18,996 bases of DNA from Oscillibacter sp. (GCA_009773995.1 VSMY01000047.1:1-18996); one strand, 5' to 3'. Positions 1 to 6,999 are shown, counted from the first letter of the stretch. The notes: a model not told the origin generated them from the letters alone. Numbers and translations are program-made.

Positions 1-839
1 CCGACATCGCCGGTATCGCCCGGGTGTGCCGGAAATACGGCGTGCCCCTGCTGGTGGACAACGCCCACGGGGCCTATCTCCGCTTCCTGTCTCCCTCCCT
101 CCACCCCCTGGACCAGGGGGCGGATCTCTGCTGCGACTCCGCCCACAAAACCCTCCCGGTCCTCACCGGCGGGGCCTATCTCCATGTGTCGAAAACCGCC
201 CCGGCGGGCCTCCGGGAGAGGGCCAAAGCGGCCCTGGCCCTGTTTGGGTCCACCAGCCCCTCATACCTGACCCTGGCCTCCCTGGACCTGTGCAATGCCT
301 GGCTTGCCGGGGAGGGTCCGGAGCGCGTCCGCGCCGCCGCCGGGGGACTGGCCGCGGCGAGGCAAAGCCTGTCCGCCCAGGGCTGGGCCTTCGCGGGGAC
401 GGAGCCCCTGAAGCTCACCTTTGACGCCGCGGCTTCCGGCTGGGAGGGCTCCGCCCTGGCGGAGCTTCTGCGGGCCGGGGGCGTGGAACCGGAGTACGCG
501 GACCGGGACTTCTGCGTCCTCATGGCCTCCGCCTCCACGGACCGAGAGGCCATGGGAATCGCCGCCGGCGTCCTGAGCCCGGCCGTTCCGGGGCCTGGCC
601 GCCTCCGCCCCGCCCTGCCCCCGGCCAAGGGGGAGCGGGCGGCGTCCATCCGGGAGGCCCTCTTCGCGCCCCAGGAGACCGTCCCGGCGGAGAAGAGCCT
701 GGGCCGAATCTGCGGCGCGCCCACGGTGGCCTGTCCCCCGGCGGTGCCCATCGCCGTCTCCGGGGAGCGGATTGGACCGGAGGCCCTGGCGCTGTTTCAA
801 TACTACGGCGTGGAGGCCGTGGCGGTCTTGAAAGATTGA
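1..839 (+). CDS. Orn/Lys/Arg decarboxylase-family PLP enzyme, 3' part
   Basis: The gene enters from the left edge; the visible frame (from base 3) gives 278 residues. It belongs to the fold-type I PLP enzymes related to lysine, ornithine and arginine decarboxylases. The segment VDNAHGAYLRF carries the aspartate that contacts the cofactor ring nitrogen. DSAHKTLPVLTGGAYLH carries the Schiff-base lysine (codon 147-149), a hallmark of this family. The C-terminal part (ALFAPQETVPAEKSLGRICG, then VPIAVSGERIGPEAL) matches the family's small C-terminal domain. Such short Firmicutes members (YaaO-like) are often annotated only as aminotransferase or decarboxylase, and the substrate cannot be told from sequence. 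The start codon is outside the window. A hairpin terminator follows at 872-902, so it ends its transcription unit. Confidence 0.88.
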   Translation, partial: DIAGIARVCRKYGVPLLVDNAHGAYLRFLSPSLHPLDQGADLCCDSAHKTLPVLTGGAYLHVSKTAPAGLRERAKAALALFGSTSPSYLTLASLDLCNAWLAGEGPERVRAAAGGLAAARQSLSAQGWAFAGTEPLKLTFDAAASGWEGSALAELLRAGGVEPEYADRDFCVLMASASTDREAMGIAAGVLSPAVPGPGRLRPALPPAKGERAASIREALFAPQETVPAEKSLGRICGAPTVACPPAVPIAVSGERIGPEALALFQYYGVEAVAVLKD

Positions 840-871
840 AAATCGAAAAATGTGGCACACTAGCCTTGCCG

Positions 872-902
872 CCCCGTCCCAACCGGGACGGGGTAAATTT
901 TT
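872..902 (+). terminator. Rho-independent terminator after the decarboxylase gene
   Basis: A perfect 9-bp stem, CCCCGTCCC pairing with GGGACGGGG around an AACC loop (872-893), is followed by TAAATTTTT. It lies 33 bases after the stop codon. Confidence 0.85.
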
Positions 903-924
903 GATTTGATTGGAGAGACGTTTT

Positions 925-1104
925 ATGAACGCGACGGTGAATGAAAGCTGCATCGGCTGCGGCCTGTGCGCCGGGAACTGCCCGGAGGTCTTTACCATGG
1001 GGGACGACGGCTTCGCCCACGGCGGGGAGGTCCCCGACAACCTGATGGACGCGGCCCAGTCCGCACGGGACGAGTGCCCGGTCAGCGCGATCAGCATCGG
1101 ATAA
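925..1104 (+). CDS. Single-cluster [4Fe-4S] ferredoxin
   Basis: A 59-residue electron carrier of the cytoplasm. Cys9, Cys12 and Cys15 (CIGCGLC) and the late Cys51 (DECPVSAI) form the usual ligand set for one [4Fe-4S] cluster. The second CxxCxxC of two-cluster clostridial ferredoxins is absent, so only one cluster is expected. Cys19 (AGNCPE) is a fifth cysteine. In several one-cluster ferredoxins this position is disulfide-bonded to a cysteine about eight residues before the last ligand, but here that position is alanine, so Cys19 looks unpaired. The ATG at 925 is preferred over the in-frame TTG at 910 because GGAGAG at 912-917 sits about 8 bases before it. The last codons lie inside the large palindrome at 1090-1149. 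No redox partner gene is adjacent. Confidence 0.93.
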   Translation: MNATVNESCIGCGLCAGNCPEVFTMGDDGFAHGGEVPDNLMDAAQSARDECPVSAISIG

Positions 1105-1149
1105 AAGAAGGACCGCCAAAAGGCGGTCCTTCTTTTATCCGATGCTGAT
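1090..1149. terminator. Bidirectional terminator in a perfect 28-bp-arm palindrome
   Basis: The arms 1090-1117 and 1122-1149 are exact reverse complements around the loop AAAA (1118-1121). The inner GGACCGCC/GGCGGTCC stem followed by TTCTTTT acts as a terminator in both directions, serving the ferredoxin gene on plus and lepA on minus. The left arm includes the last four codons of the ferredoxin gene and its stop codon, which is far longer than a terminator needs. Confidence 0.9.
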
Positions 1150-1167
1150 TCTTATTTGAATGGTGCA

Positions 1168-1188
1168 GGAAACCCCTCCTGGGTTTCC
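1168..1188. repeat. 8-bp inverted repeat between lepA and the shared terminator
   Basis: GGAAACCC and GGGTTTCC flank the 5-base loop CTCCT. No T-run follows on either strand, so it is not a terminator by itself. It may protect the 3' end of the lepA message. Confidence 0.5.
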
Positions 1189-1221
1189 CGCACACACCCT
1201 TCCTTCCCGTCGAAGAAGTCT

Positions 1222-3027
1222 TTACTCATCCAGCTTGAGCACCGCCAAAAACGCCTCCGTGGGAATCTGCACGGAGCCCAGGGAGCGCATTTTCTTCTTG
1301 CCCTCCTTCTGCTTTTCCAGCAGTTTTTTCTTCCGGGTGATGTCGCCGCCGTAGCACTTGGCCAGCACGTCCTTCCGCATGGCTTTGACGGTCTCCCGGG
1401 CAATCACCCGCCCGCCGATGGCCGCCTGGACCGGCACCTCGAAGAGCTGGCGGGGGATGTTCTCCTTCAGCTTCTCGCAGAGCTTCCGGGCCCGTGGGTA
1501 GGCTTTATCCTTGTGGGCGATGAAGCTCAAGGCGTCCACCTGGTCGCCGTTCAAAAGCAAATCCACCTTCACAAGCTCGCTGGGCCGGTAGCCGGAGAGC
1601 TCGTAGTCCAGCGAGGCGTAGCCCTTGGTGTTGGCTTTCAGCGTGTCGAAGAAATCATAGATGATCTCGTTCAGGGGCATCTGGTAGTGGAGCTCTACCA
1701 GGTGGGTGTCCAGGTACTGCATGTCCTTGAACTCCCCCCGGCGCTCCTGGCACATGGGCATGATGTTGCCCACGTAGTCGTTGGGGGAGATGATGGACAC
1801 CTTCACATAGGGCTCCTCCGCCCGCTCAATGGAGGCCGGGTCCGGGTAATTGTGGGGATTGTCCACCCGGACCAAACTACCATCCGTTTTATAAACGTCA
1901 TAAATTACAGAGGGTAATGTAGTCACCAGGTCCAGGTCAAATTCCCGCTCCAGTCGCTCCTGGATGACCTCCATGTGGAGCATGCCCAAAAAGCCGCAGC
2001 GGAAGCCGAAGCCCAGGGCCACGGAGGACTCGGGCTCGAAGGCCAGGGACGCGTCGTTGAGCCGCAGTTTTTCCAGCGCGTCCCGGAGGTCCGGGTACTT
2101 GGACCCGTCCTCGGTGTAGATGCCGCAGTAGACCATGGGCTGGACGGGCCGGTAGCCGGGGAGGGCCTCGGCGGCGGGGTTCTGCGCGTCCGTGACGGTG
2201 TCGCCCACCCGAGTATCCTGGACGTTCTTGATGGAGGCGGTGAAATAGCCCACCTCCCCCGCCCGGAGGCACTCGCAGGGCTCCATGCCAAGGGGCAGCA
2301 GGTGACCGCACTCGACGACCTGATAGCTTGCGCCGGAGGCCATCATCTTCACCGTCTGCCCTGCCCGGAGAGACCCCTCCATGAGGCGCATGTAGACGAT
2401 AACGCCCCGGTAGCTGTCGTACTGGCTGTCGAAAATCAGGGCCTTCAGGGGGGCGCTCTCGTCCCCGGAGGGGGGCGGGACGTTCTTTACAATGTCCTCC
2501 AGCACCGCGTCGATGTTGACCCCCTGTTTCGCAGAGATCTCCGGCGCGTCCAGGGCCGGGAGGCCGATGATGTCCTCCACCTCCTGCTTGGCCTGGGCGG
2601 GGTTGGCGGCGGGAAGGTCGATCTTGTTGAAGACCGGGAGGATTTCCAGGTCGTGCTCCATGGCGAGGTAGGTGTTGGCCAGGGTCTGGGCCTCCACGCC
2701 CTGGGTGGAGTCCACCACGAGGACGGCCCCCTCGCAGGCGGCCAGGGACCGGGAGACCTCGTAGTTGAAGTCCACGTGGCCGGGGGTGTCGATGAGGTTC
2801 AGGGCGTACTCCTCCCCGTCCTGGGCGCGGTAGAGAAGTCGGACGGCACGGGCCTTAATGGTGATGCCCCGCTCCCGCTCCAGGTCCATGTTGTCCAGGA
2901 GCTGGCTCTCCATCTCCCGCTGGGAGACGGCGTTGCACTTCTCCAAAAGCCGGTCCGCCAGGGTGGACTTGCCGTGGTCGATGTGGGCGATGATGCTGAA
3001 ATTTCGGATATGGTCTTGGTGTATCAT
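1222..3027 (-). CDS. lepA: Elongation factor 4 (LepA), ribosomal back-translocase GTPase
   Basis: A 601-residue translational GTPase, the normal length for LepA/EF4, which binds stalled or mis-translocated ribosomes. All G motifs are visible: G1 AHIDHGKST (14-22), G2 RGITI (53-57), G3 DTPGH (80-84) and G4 NKID (134-137). The start IRNFSIIAHIDHGKSTLADRLLE and the C-terminal stretch with ETVKAMRKDVLAKCYGGDITRKKKLLEKQKEGKK are specific to LepA as opposed to EF-G. The ATG at 3027 has GGGAGGG about 10 bases upstream. The gene starts 28 bases after the stop of the SGNH-like gene on the same strand, so it is probably the last gene of that operon. It ends toward the palindromic terminator shared with the ferredoxin gene. 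Confidence 0.98.
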   Translation of the reverse strand: MIHQDHIRNFSIIAHIDHGKSTLADRLLEKCNAVSQREMESQLLDNMDLERERGITIKARAVRLLYRAQDGEEYALNLIDTPGHVDFNYEVSRSLAACEGAVLVVDSTQGVEAQTLANTYLAMEHDLEILPVFNKIDLPAANPAQAKQEVEDIIGLPALDAPEISAKQGVNIDAVLEDIVKNVPPPSGDESAPLKALIFDSQYDSYRGVIVYMRLMEGSLRAGQTVKMMASGASYQVVECGHLLPLGMEPCECLRAGEVGYFTASIKNVQDTRVGDTVTDAQNPAAEALPGYRPVQPMVYCGIYTEDGSKYPDLRDALEKLRLNDASLAFEPESSVALGFGFRCGFLGMLHMEVIQERLEREFDLDLVTTLPSVIYDVYKTDGSLVRVDNPHNYPDPASIERAEEPYVKVSIISPNDYVGNIMPMCQERRGEFKDMQYLDTHLVELHYQMPLNEIIYDFFDTLKANTKGYASLDYELSGYRPSELVKVDLLLNGDQVDALSFIAHKDKAYPRARKLCEKLKENIPRQLFEVPVQAAIGGRVIARETVKAMRKDVLAKCYGGDITRKKKLLEKQKEGKKKMRSLGSVQIPTEAFLAVLKLDE

Positions 3028-3055
3028 ATTTTAAATTCCCTCCCAGGTGTTGTCG

Positions 3056-4165
3056 TTAAGATGAAGAGGCTTGAAACCACGCCGGCGGCCCGTCATGGGT
3101 CTCGTACCACTGGTCCCAAAACGCGTCGTTCCACAGCGCGTCGTAGTCGTAGTGTATCACAAAGTCCCGCCAGTCCGCCAGGGTTTTTTCCACGTCGTCT
3201 TCCCGAAGGAGGAACTTCTCGGCGCAGACGTTGCCCAGGACCCACTTCCCGGCCTCGCCGGAGTGGTGGACGTAGTCACAGTAGTTGTTCAGCTCCGTCA
3301 CCATGTCCTTTGCCAGCAGGGGCGCGTGAACCCGGACATTGGGCCAGCGGTTCAGCGTGTGGCAGGCCACCCGCAGGGCGGTCATCCGGGCGTCCAGGTC
3401 CCCCCGGCGGACCGCCCGGTCCCAGGAGAGGATGCTGTAAGGAGACAGGAAGATCTCAAACTTCGTGTCCGGGTGGTCCTGGAACCAGTCCTCCATTACC
3501 GCCAGGTTTTCCTGCGTAAATTGCAGATAGGCGTTCTCGGGGGTCTGTTCCTCCGAGACCGGGGGCCGGTCATAGGTCCGCAGGGTCTCGTACTTTCCCC
3601 ACAGGGAGGTCTTGTCCCAGGTGAAGCCCTCGTCCAGGGTCTGCCCCCCGCCCTGCCCGGCGGTCATGACGGCGTAGAGGCTGTAGTAGAGGGAGTCTTT
3701 GTTCAGAAGATACTTCACGTCGTCCAGGGGATTCCGGTTGTAGAGATAGTCCGGCATGGCGTCCGTCACGCCGCCGTCGTCCCGGATGAGGGTGTTCAGG
3801 TCCAGGGCGAACAGCACCCGCTCCGGCGGGTCCTTGCGAAACAGCAGGTCCACCACCCGGTCGAACTCGGAGAAGTACCCGTCGGGAATGGTGATCCGCA
3901 GGCCCGTGCCGCCGTAAAACTCCTCAATCCAGCTTGCCCGGTAGTTGGCGGCCATGGAGGTGCCCAGGAGGACCGTGCTTGCGTTCACGTTCTTCGCCAT
4001 GCCCGCCGCCTGGTAGCGCTCGTTGAAGAAGGCGGGCAGGCGGCCCTCCGGCAACCGGTAGTACAGGCAGGGGTCCACGGCGTACACAATCCCGCCGCAC
4101 AGGGCCAGCGCCGCCAGCAGGGCCGCCAGGAAGCGGCGGGCCCAGCGCTCGTAAGTCTTGTTCAT
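3056..4165 (-). CDS. Membrane-anchored SGNH-like protein, partner of the MBOAT acyltransferase
   Basis: A 369-residue protein with a single N-terminal membrane anchor (about residues 12-30) and the rest probably outside the cell. LLGTSM at 66-71 resembles the SGNH block I with Ser70 as candidate nucleophile, and DYVHH (Asp297, His300) resembles the block V DxxH pair. This layout is like the DltD, AlgJ and AlgX group of proteins that work with MBOAT acyltransferases to move acyl groups onto cell-surface polymers. The MBOAT gene is directly upstream: its stop lies 9 bases before this ATG and the GAGG ribosome site overlaps that stop, suggesting translational coupling. The acceptor polymer is unknown. 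The family call rests on motifs and context, as overall similarity is weak by eye. Confidence 0.75.
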   Translation of the reverse strand: MNKTYERWARRFLAALLAALALCGGIVYAVDPCLYYRLPEGRLPAFFNERYQAAGMAKNVNASTVLLGTSMAANYRASWIEEFYGGTGLRITIPDGYFSEFDRVVDLLFRKDPPERVLFALDLNTLIRDDGGVTDAMPDYLYNRNPLDDVKYLLNKDSLYYSLYAVMTAGQGGGQTLDEGFTWDKTSLWGKYETLRTYDRPPVSEEQTPENAYLQFTQENLAVMEDWFQDHPDTKFEIFLSPYSILSWDRAVRRGDLDARMTALRVACHTLNRWPNVRVHAPLLAKDMVTELNNYCDYVHHSGEAGKWVLGNVCAEKFLLREDDVEKTLADWRDFVIHYDYDALWNDAFWDQWYETHDGPPAWFQASSS

Positions 4166-4174
4166 TGGTCAGCC

Positions 4175-5650
4175 TCAGAAATTGGAATAGATAAAGGTGG
4201 TCACCCCGGTGAAGGACAGCACGGCCCAGGCGCAGAGCCCGGCCAGGACCACCGCCCGCCGGGTTGTGGGCTGGAAATCGTCCATCCGCCTCGCGGCGTT
4301 CCGGGGCCACAGCGCCGCCAGCATCGCCGCGGCAAAGAGTCCGTAGGTCAGCGCCGGGGCCGTCCAGGCCCGGAGATTGGGGAGAAGCATCCCCAGGGCC
4401 TCGGCCTCCTTGGCGAAGACCTCCGTCATGAGCCAGTCCGCCGGGGGGCGGAAGTCGGCGGTGACGGCGGTTTTCAGCAGGGTCAGGGCCCCGGCGACGT
4501 CGGGGGCCCGGAAGAAGACCCAGGCGGCGTTGACAAAGGCGAAGGTCAGGGCCCAGCGCAGGAGCTTGGGAAGCCGCTCCCGGCCCGCGCCCCAAACGCG
4601 CTCGATGATCTGGCCCAGGCCGTGGAGCCCGCCCCAGATCAGGAAGGTCCACCCCGCCCCGTGCCACAGGCCGCTGACGAGGAAGACAATCAGAATGTTC
4701 AAATAGGTCCGCCCGGTCCCTTTCTTACTTCCCCCCAGGGGGAAGTACAGGCACTCCCGGAGGAAGGAGGTCAGGGTGATGTGCCAGCGCTTCCAGAACT
4801 CCCCCACGGAGAGGCTCCGGTAGGGGGAGTCGAAGTTGAGGGGAAGCCGGATTCCCAGAAGACGGGCGCACCCGGCGGCGATGTCGCAGTAGCCGGAGAA
4901 GTCGAAGTACAATTGCAGGGTGTAGCCCAGAATCACCAGCCACGCGGCGGGGGCGGAGAGCTGGTCCAGGTGGGACCAGCCGCTGTTCACCACGGTCCCC
5001 AGGTTGTCCGCCAGCAGCACCTTCTTGGCCATGCCGGAGGCGACAACGTAAAAGGCGGCGGCGAGGTCCCGCCCGTCGGGGTGTAGAAACGTCTCTTCAT
5101 GGAGCTGGGGAAAGAAGGCCTGGGGCTTCAAAATGGGCCCGGAGACCACCGTGGGGAAGAAGAAGGCGTAGAGGCGCAGATCCCGCCGCTCCGGGCGGAA
5201 GCCGCCGGTATAGGCCTCCTTCAGCAGCCAGAGCTGCTGGAAGGTGAAAAAGCTGAGGCCCAGGGGGACCCAGCCGATGGAGAACCGCCCGCCGGTGACA
5301 AAGCCCGCGTACTTAAAGACCGCCAGCACCCCCACGTGCCAAGCCGCCGCCAGAATGAGGCAGCGGCGTCGCCGGGCGTCGGTCCGGGGGCAGGCGTAAG
5401 CCGTGGGCCCGTCCCCTCCCGGCTGGATGCGGAAGTCCGGCGTGGTGAGAACCCGCACGGCGGCGGCGGACACCGCCAGCCCCAGGACCAGCACCAGCAG
5501 CGCGGCCCAGCCGCCCCCGATGATATAGAACACCAAACAGGCCAGGGTCAGGCAGTCCGCCGCGATGGAACGGTCCCACCGGGCAAGCCCCAGGCAAACG
5601 GCGGCGGTGACAATGAGGAAAGCCAGGAAGCCAAACGATTGAAAACTCAT
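4175..5650 (-). CDS. MBOAT-family membrane O-acyltransferase (AlgI/DltB-like)
   Basis: A 491-residue polytopic membrane protein. The AlgI-like signatures are clear: QLYFDFSGYCDIAAGCARLLGI, then KRWHITLTSFLRECLYFPLGGS with His290, then SGLWHGAGWTFLIWG with the invariant MBOAT histidine at His330. Such proteins pass acyl groups, usually acetyl, across the membrane to exported polysaccharides, teichoic acids or peptidoglycan. The SGNH-like partner follows 9 bases downstream, which is the usual pairing. The ATG at 5650 has AAGGG 6 bases upstream. No strong promoter is visible in the 90 bases before it, so it may be read from the XRE regulator gene or from a weak promoter. Specific substrate unknown. 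Confidence 0.93.
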   Translation of the reverse strand: MSFQSFGFLAFLIVTAAVCLGLARWDRSIAADCLTLACLVFYIIGGGWAALLVLVLGLAVSAAAVRVLTTPDFRIQPGGDGPTAYACPRTDARRRRCLILAAAWHVGVLAVFKYAGFVTGGRFSIGWVPLGLSFFTFQQLWLLKEAYTGGFRPERRDLRLYAFFFPTVVSGPILKPQAFFPQLHEETFLHPDGRDLAAAFYVVASGMAKKVLLADNLGTVVNSGWSHLDQLSAPAAWLVILGYTLQLYFDFSGYCDIAAGCARLLGIRLPLNFDSPYRSLSVGEFWKRWHITLTSFLRECLYFPLGGSKKGTGRTYLNILIVFLVSGLWHGAGWTFLIWGGLHGLGQIIERVWGAGRERLPKLLRWALTFAFVNAAWVFFRAPDVAGALTLLKTAVTADFRPPADWLMTEVFAKEAEALGMLLPNLRAWTAPALTYGLFAAAMLAALWPRNAARRMDDFQPTTRRAVVLAGLCAWAVLSFTGVTTFIYSNF

Positions 5651-5720
5651 AAAAACCCTTCGCTATCGAATAGACTGCGTTGCCGTCGCTCCGGCCCGGT
5701 TGACCGCCGGACTGCCAGAG

Positions 5721-5769
5721 CGAGCGAAAGCTCTTTTTGGTTACTTTTTCTCACGAGAAAAAGCAACCA
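5721..5769. repeat. Double stem-loop at the 3' end of the XRE regulator gene
   Basis: On the plus strand GAGC-GAAA-GCTC followed by TTTTT (5721-5737) looks like a small terminator with a GNRA-type loop. It abuts a 15-bp stem with one mismatch (5738-5752 with 5755-5769). The second stem lies almost wholly inside the regulator's last codons and includes its stop. The plus-strand T-run has no obvious upstream gene to terminate, so this may be a dispersed repeat. Confidence 0.55.
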
Positions 5770-6424
5770 GGCGGGCGTCCGTGGTGCTGAGGACCTGGGT
5801 CAGGCTCTGGCAGCGCCCCGGATAGGCGGCGTTGATGGCCGGGGAGGACAGGTCCGGGAATTCGGCCTTTTTGGCCTTCAATTCCCGCAGGGCCTCGGCG
5901 TAACGGACCTGGGAGAGCTTCCGGTCCGCGTCGGCCAGGCCCAGCTCCCAGGCGGCGGGGTCCAGGGCGAAGTAGCCCTCGTTGGCCCCGGAGGAGCGGT
6001 ACAGGTGCCGGTAGAGCTGGTAGACCGCGCTGCCCAGGTAGGCGGCGGCGGCATTGATAAGGGTCTTGTCCCCCAGCTTGCCCAGAAGCTCGAAGAGAAC
6101 CCCCACCGCGCCGGAGAGGAGCTTGCTCTGCAAAGTGGCCAGGACGCTGCCCCGCAGGGTGCTCTTGGGCTCGGCGGCGTCCAGAATGTCCTGCTCCGTC
6201 AGCATGTTCCCCTCCCGGGAGAGGGTGCGGCCCAGGATGAAGTCGGCGGACACGCCGTAGTAGTCGCAGGCCCGGACGACGAAGCGCAGCCCCGGCTCCC
6301 GGATGCCGTTCTCGTAGTGGGACAGCAGGGCCTGGGAGATGCCCAGCTCCCCGGCGGCGGCCCGCTGGCTGACGCCCTTCTCCTGCCGCAGCAGGGACAA
6401 GGTGCGGGAAAACTCTGAACTCAT
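5741..6424 (-). CDS. XRE-type helix-turn-helix regulator with uncharacterised C-terminal domain
   Basis: A 227-residue protein. Residues 5-65 form a Cro/C1-type HTH domain: the turn and recognition helix lie in VSQRAAAGELGISQALLSHY, followed by the typical ENGIREP and YYGVSADFILG ending. Residues 80-227 are mostly alpha-helical by eye, rich in Ala and Leu, and I do not recognise this part. No membrane segment is obvious. The ATG at 6424 is chosen over the in-frame TTG at 6454 because AAAGGAG lies 10 bases upstream. A promoter sits at 6468-6496 with an inverted repeat that may be its own operator. The gene lies upstream of the MBOAT-SGNH-lepA group on the same strand with a 90-base gap, so it could control that group, but this is inference. 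Confidence 0.88.
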   Translation of the reverse strand: MSSEFSRTLSLLRQEKGVSQRAAAGELGISQALLSHYENGIREPGLRFVVRACDYYGVSADFILGRTLSREGNMLTEQDILDAAEPKSTLRGSVLATLQSKLLSGAVGVLFELLGKLGDKTLINAAAAYLGSAVYQLYRHLYRSSGANEGYFALDPAAWELGLADADRKLSQVRYAEALRELKAKKAEFPDLSSPAINAAYPGRCQSLTQVLSTTDARLVAFSREKK

Positions 6425-6456
6425 AAGTCGGACGCTCCTTTGGTTTGTTCTCAATT

Positions 6457-6496
6457 ACGCAACGTATAGTTTATCAAATGCGTTACGAGTTGTAAA
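6457..6496 (-). promoter_or_regulatory. Promoter of the XRE regulator gene with possible operator
   Basis: On the minus strand TTTACA (6491-6496) and TAAACT (6468-6473) are separated by 17 bases. An inverted pair ACGCA/TGCGT (6479-6483 and 6457-6461) brackets the -10 box, a plausible site for autoregulation. Confidence 0.55.
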
Positions 6497-6509
6497 GATG
6501 TTTTTGGCC

Positions 6510-6545
6510 AAAAAAATCCCCCGCCCCGGAACACCGGGACGGGGG
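6510..6545 (-). terminator. Terminator of the small membrane protein gene
   Basis: On the minus strand a 12-bp stem with one G-U pair (6534-6545 with 6518-6529, loop 6530-6533) is followed by ATTTTTTT. It lies just 7 bases past the stop of the 61-residue gene. Confidence 0.88.
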
Positions 6546-6552
6546 AAGGGCC

Positions 6553-6738
6553 TTACTCGTAAAGTTCCTCGTCGGCGTAGTCGTCGTATTCGGAGCTGAA
6601 TCTCTGACTCAGGCGCTTTTTCATGCCGCAGTATCCCACGCTGAGATCGTGCCAGCCGCCGATCAGCAGGCAGACGAAGGCGGCGAAGGCCAGGCTGGCG
6701 CCGATGATCTTCATGACCATGCTCGCGGTTTTGCTCAT
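6553..6738 (-). CDS. Small single-span membrane protein, function unknown
   Basis: A 61-residue protein, not recognised. Residues 8-28 (VMKIIGASLAFAAFVCLLIGG) form one hydrophobic span. A basic stretch follows (GMKKRLSQRF), then an acidic, tyrosine-rich tail (EYDDYADEELYE). By the positive-inside rule the side carrying MKKRLSQRF would tend to be cytoplasmic. It is a real gene: AGGAGGA lies 7-8 bases before the ATG at 6738, a near-ideal promoter is at 6773-6801, and a strong terminator follows the stop. It is transcribed alone and divergently from tRNA-Val. It could be a regulator or stabiliser of a membrane complex, but nothing nearby tells which. Confidence 0.85.
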   Translation of the reverse strand: MSKTASMVMKIIGASLAFAAFVCLLIGGWHDLSVGYCGMKKRLSQRFSSEYDDYADEELYE

Positions 6739-6772
6739 AGCAGCTTCCTCCTAATGTTTCAAAATCGAATTC

Positions 6773-6801
6773 ATTATACACCGCCCGCTCCTTTTTTACA
6801 A
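6773..6801 (-). promoter_or_regulatory. Promoter of the 61-residue membrane protein gene
   Basis: On the minus strand TTGTAA (6796-6801), a 17-base spacer and a perfect TATAAT (6773-6778). It is back to back with the tRNA-Val promoter. Confidence 0.8.
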
Positions 6802-6834
6802 GGGGGGATTTTACGGAAAAGTGAAAGAAAGGGC

Positions 6835-6863
6835 TTGACAAACCGGCCGGCTTCGTGTATCTT
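6835..6863 (+). promoter_or_regulatory. Promoter of tRNA-Val
   Basis: Perfect -35 TTGACA (6835-6840), 17-base spacer, -10 TATCTT (6858-6863). The expected start lies about 10 bases before the mature tRNA. An overlapping TATATA at 6863-6868 is an alternative -10. Confidence 0.78.
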
Positions 6864-6879
6864 ATATATGTTCTGTTTC

Positions 6880-6956
6880 GGACGATTAGCTCAGCTGGCT
6901 AGAGCACCTGCTTGACGTGCAGGGGGTCACAGGTTCGAGTCCTGTATCGTCCACCA
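6880..6956 (+). tRNA. tRNA-Val (anticodon GAC)
   Basis: A 77-base cloverleaf with encoded CCA. The acceptor stem GGACGAT pairs with ATCGTCC, the D arm is GCTC/GAGC, and the anticodon stem CCTGC/GCAGG encloses the loop TTGACGT, giving anticodon GAC (reads GUC and GUU). The T arm is ACAGG-TTCGAGT-CCTGT. It is a single tRNA gene with its own promoter. Its last eight bases are the start of a 51-base perfect palindrome running into the downstream gap. Confidence 0.97.
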
Positions 6957-6999
6957 AAGGGAAAGGCACGCCGACGGCGTGCCTTTCCCTTTGGTGGAC
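6949..6999 (+). terminator. Perfect palindrome beginning inside the tRNA-Val 3' end
   Basis: Bases 6949-6973 and 6975-6999 are exact reverse complements around a single central A (6974), giving 25-bp arms. The left arm starts with GTCCACCA, the 3' end of the tRNA. The right arm has no long T-run after it, only TTTCCCTTT inside it, so termination is possible but not canonical. Confidence 0.6.

Noticed and set aside
1975..5086. Long plus-strand open frames opposite lepA and the SGNH/MBOAT genes
   Set aside because: They are antisense shadows caused by high GC and codon bias. They have Gly/Val/Gln/His-rich low-complexity translations, no ribosome sites, and real conserved proteins lie on the other strand.
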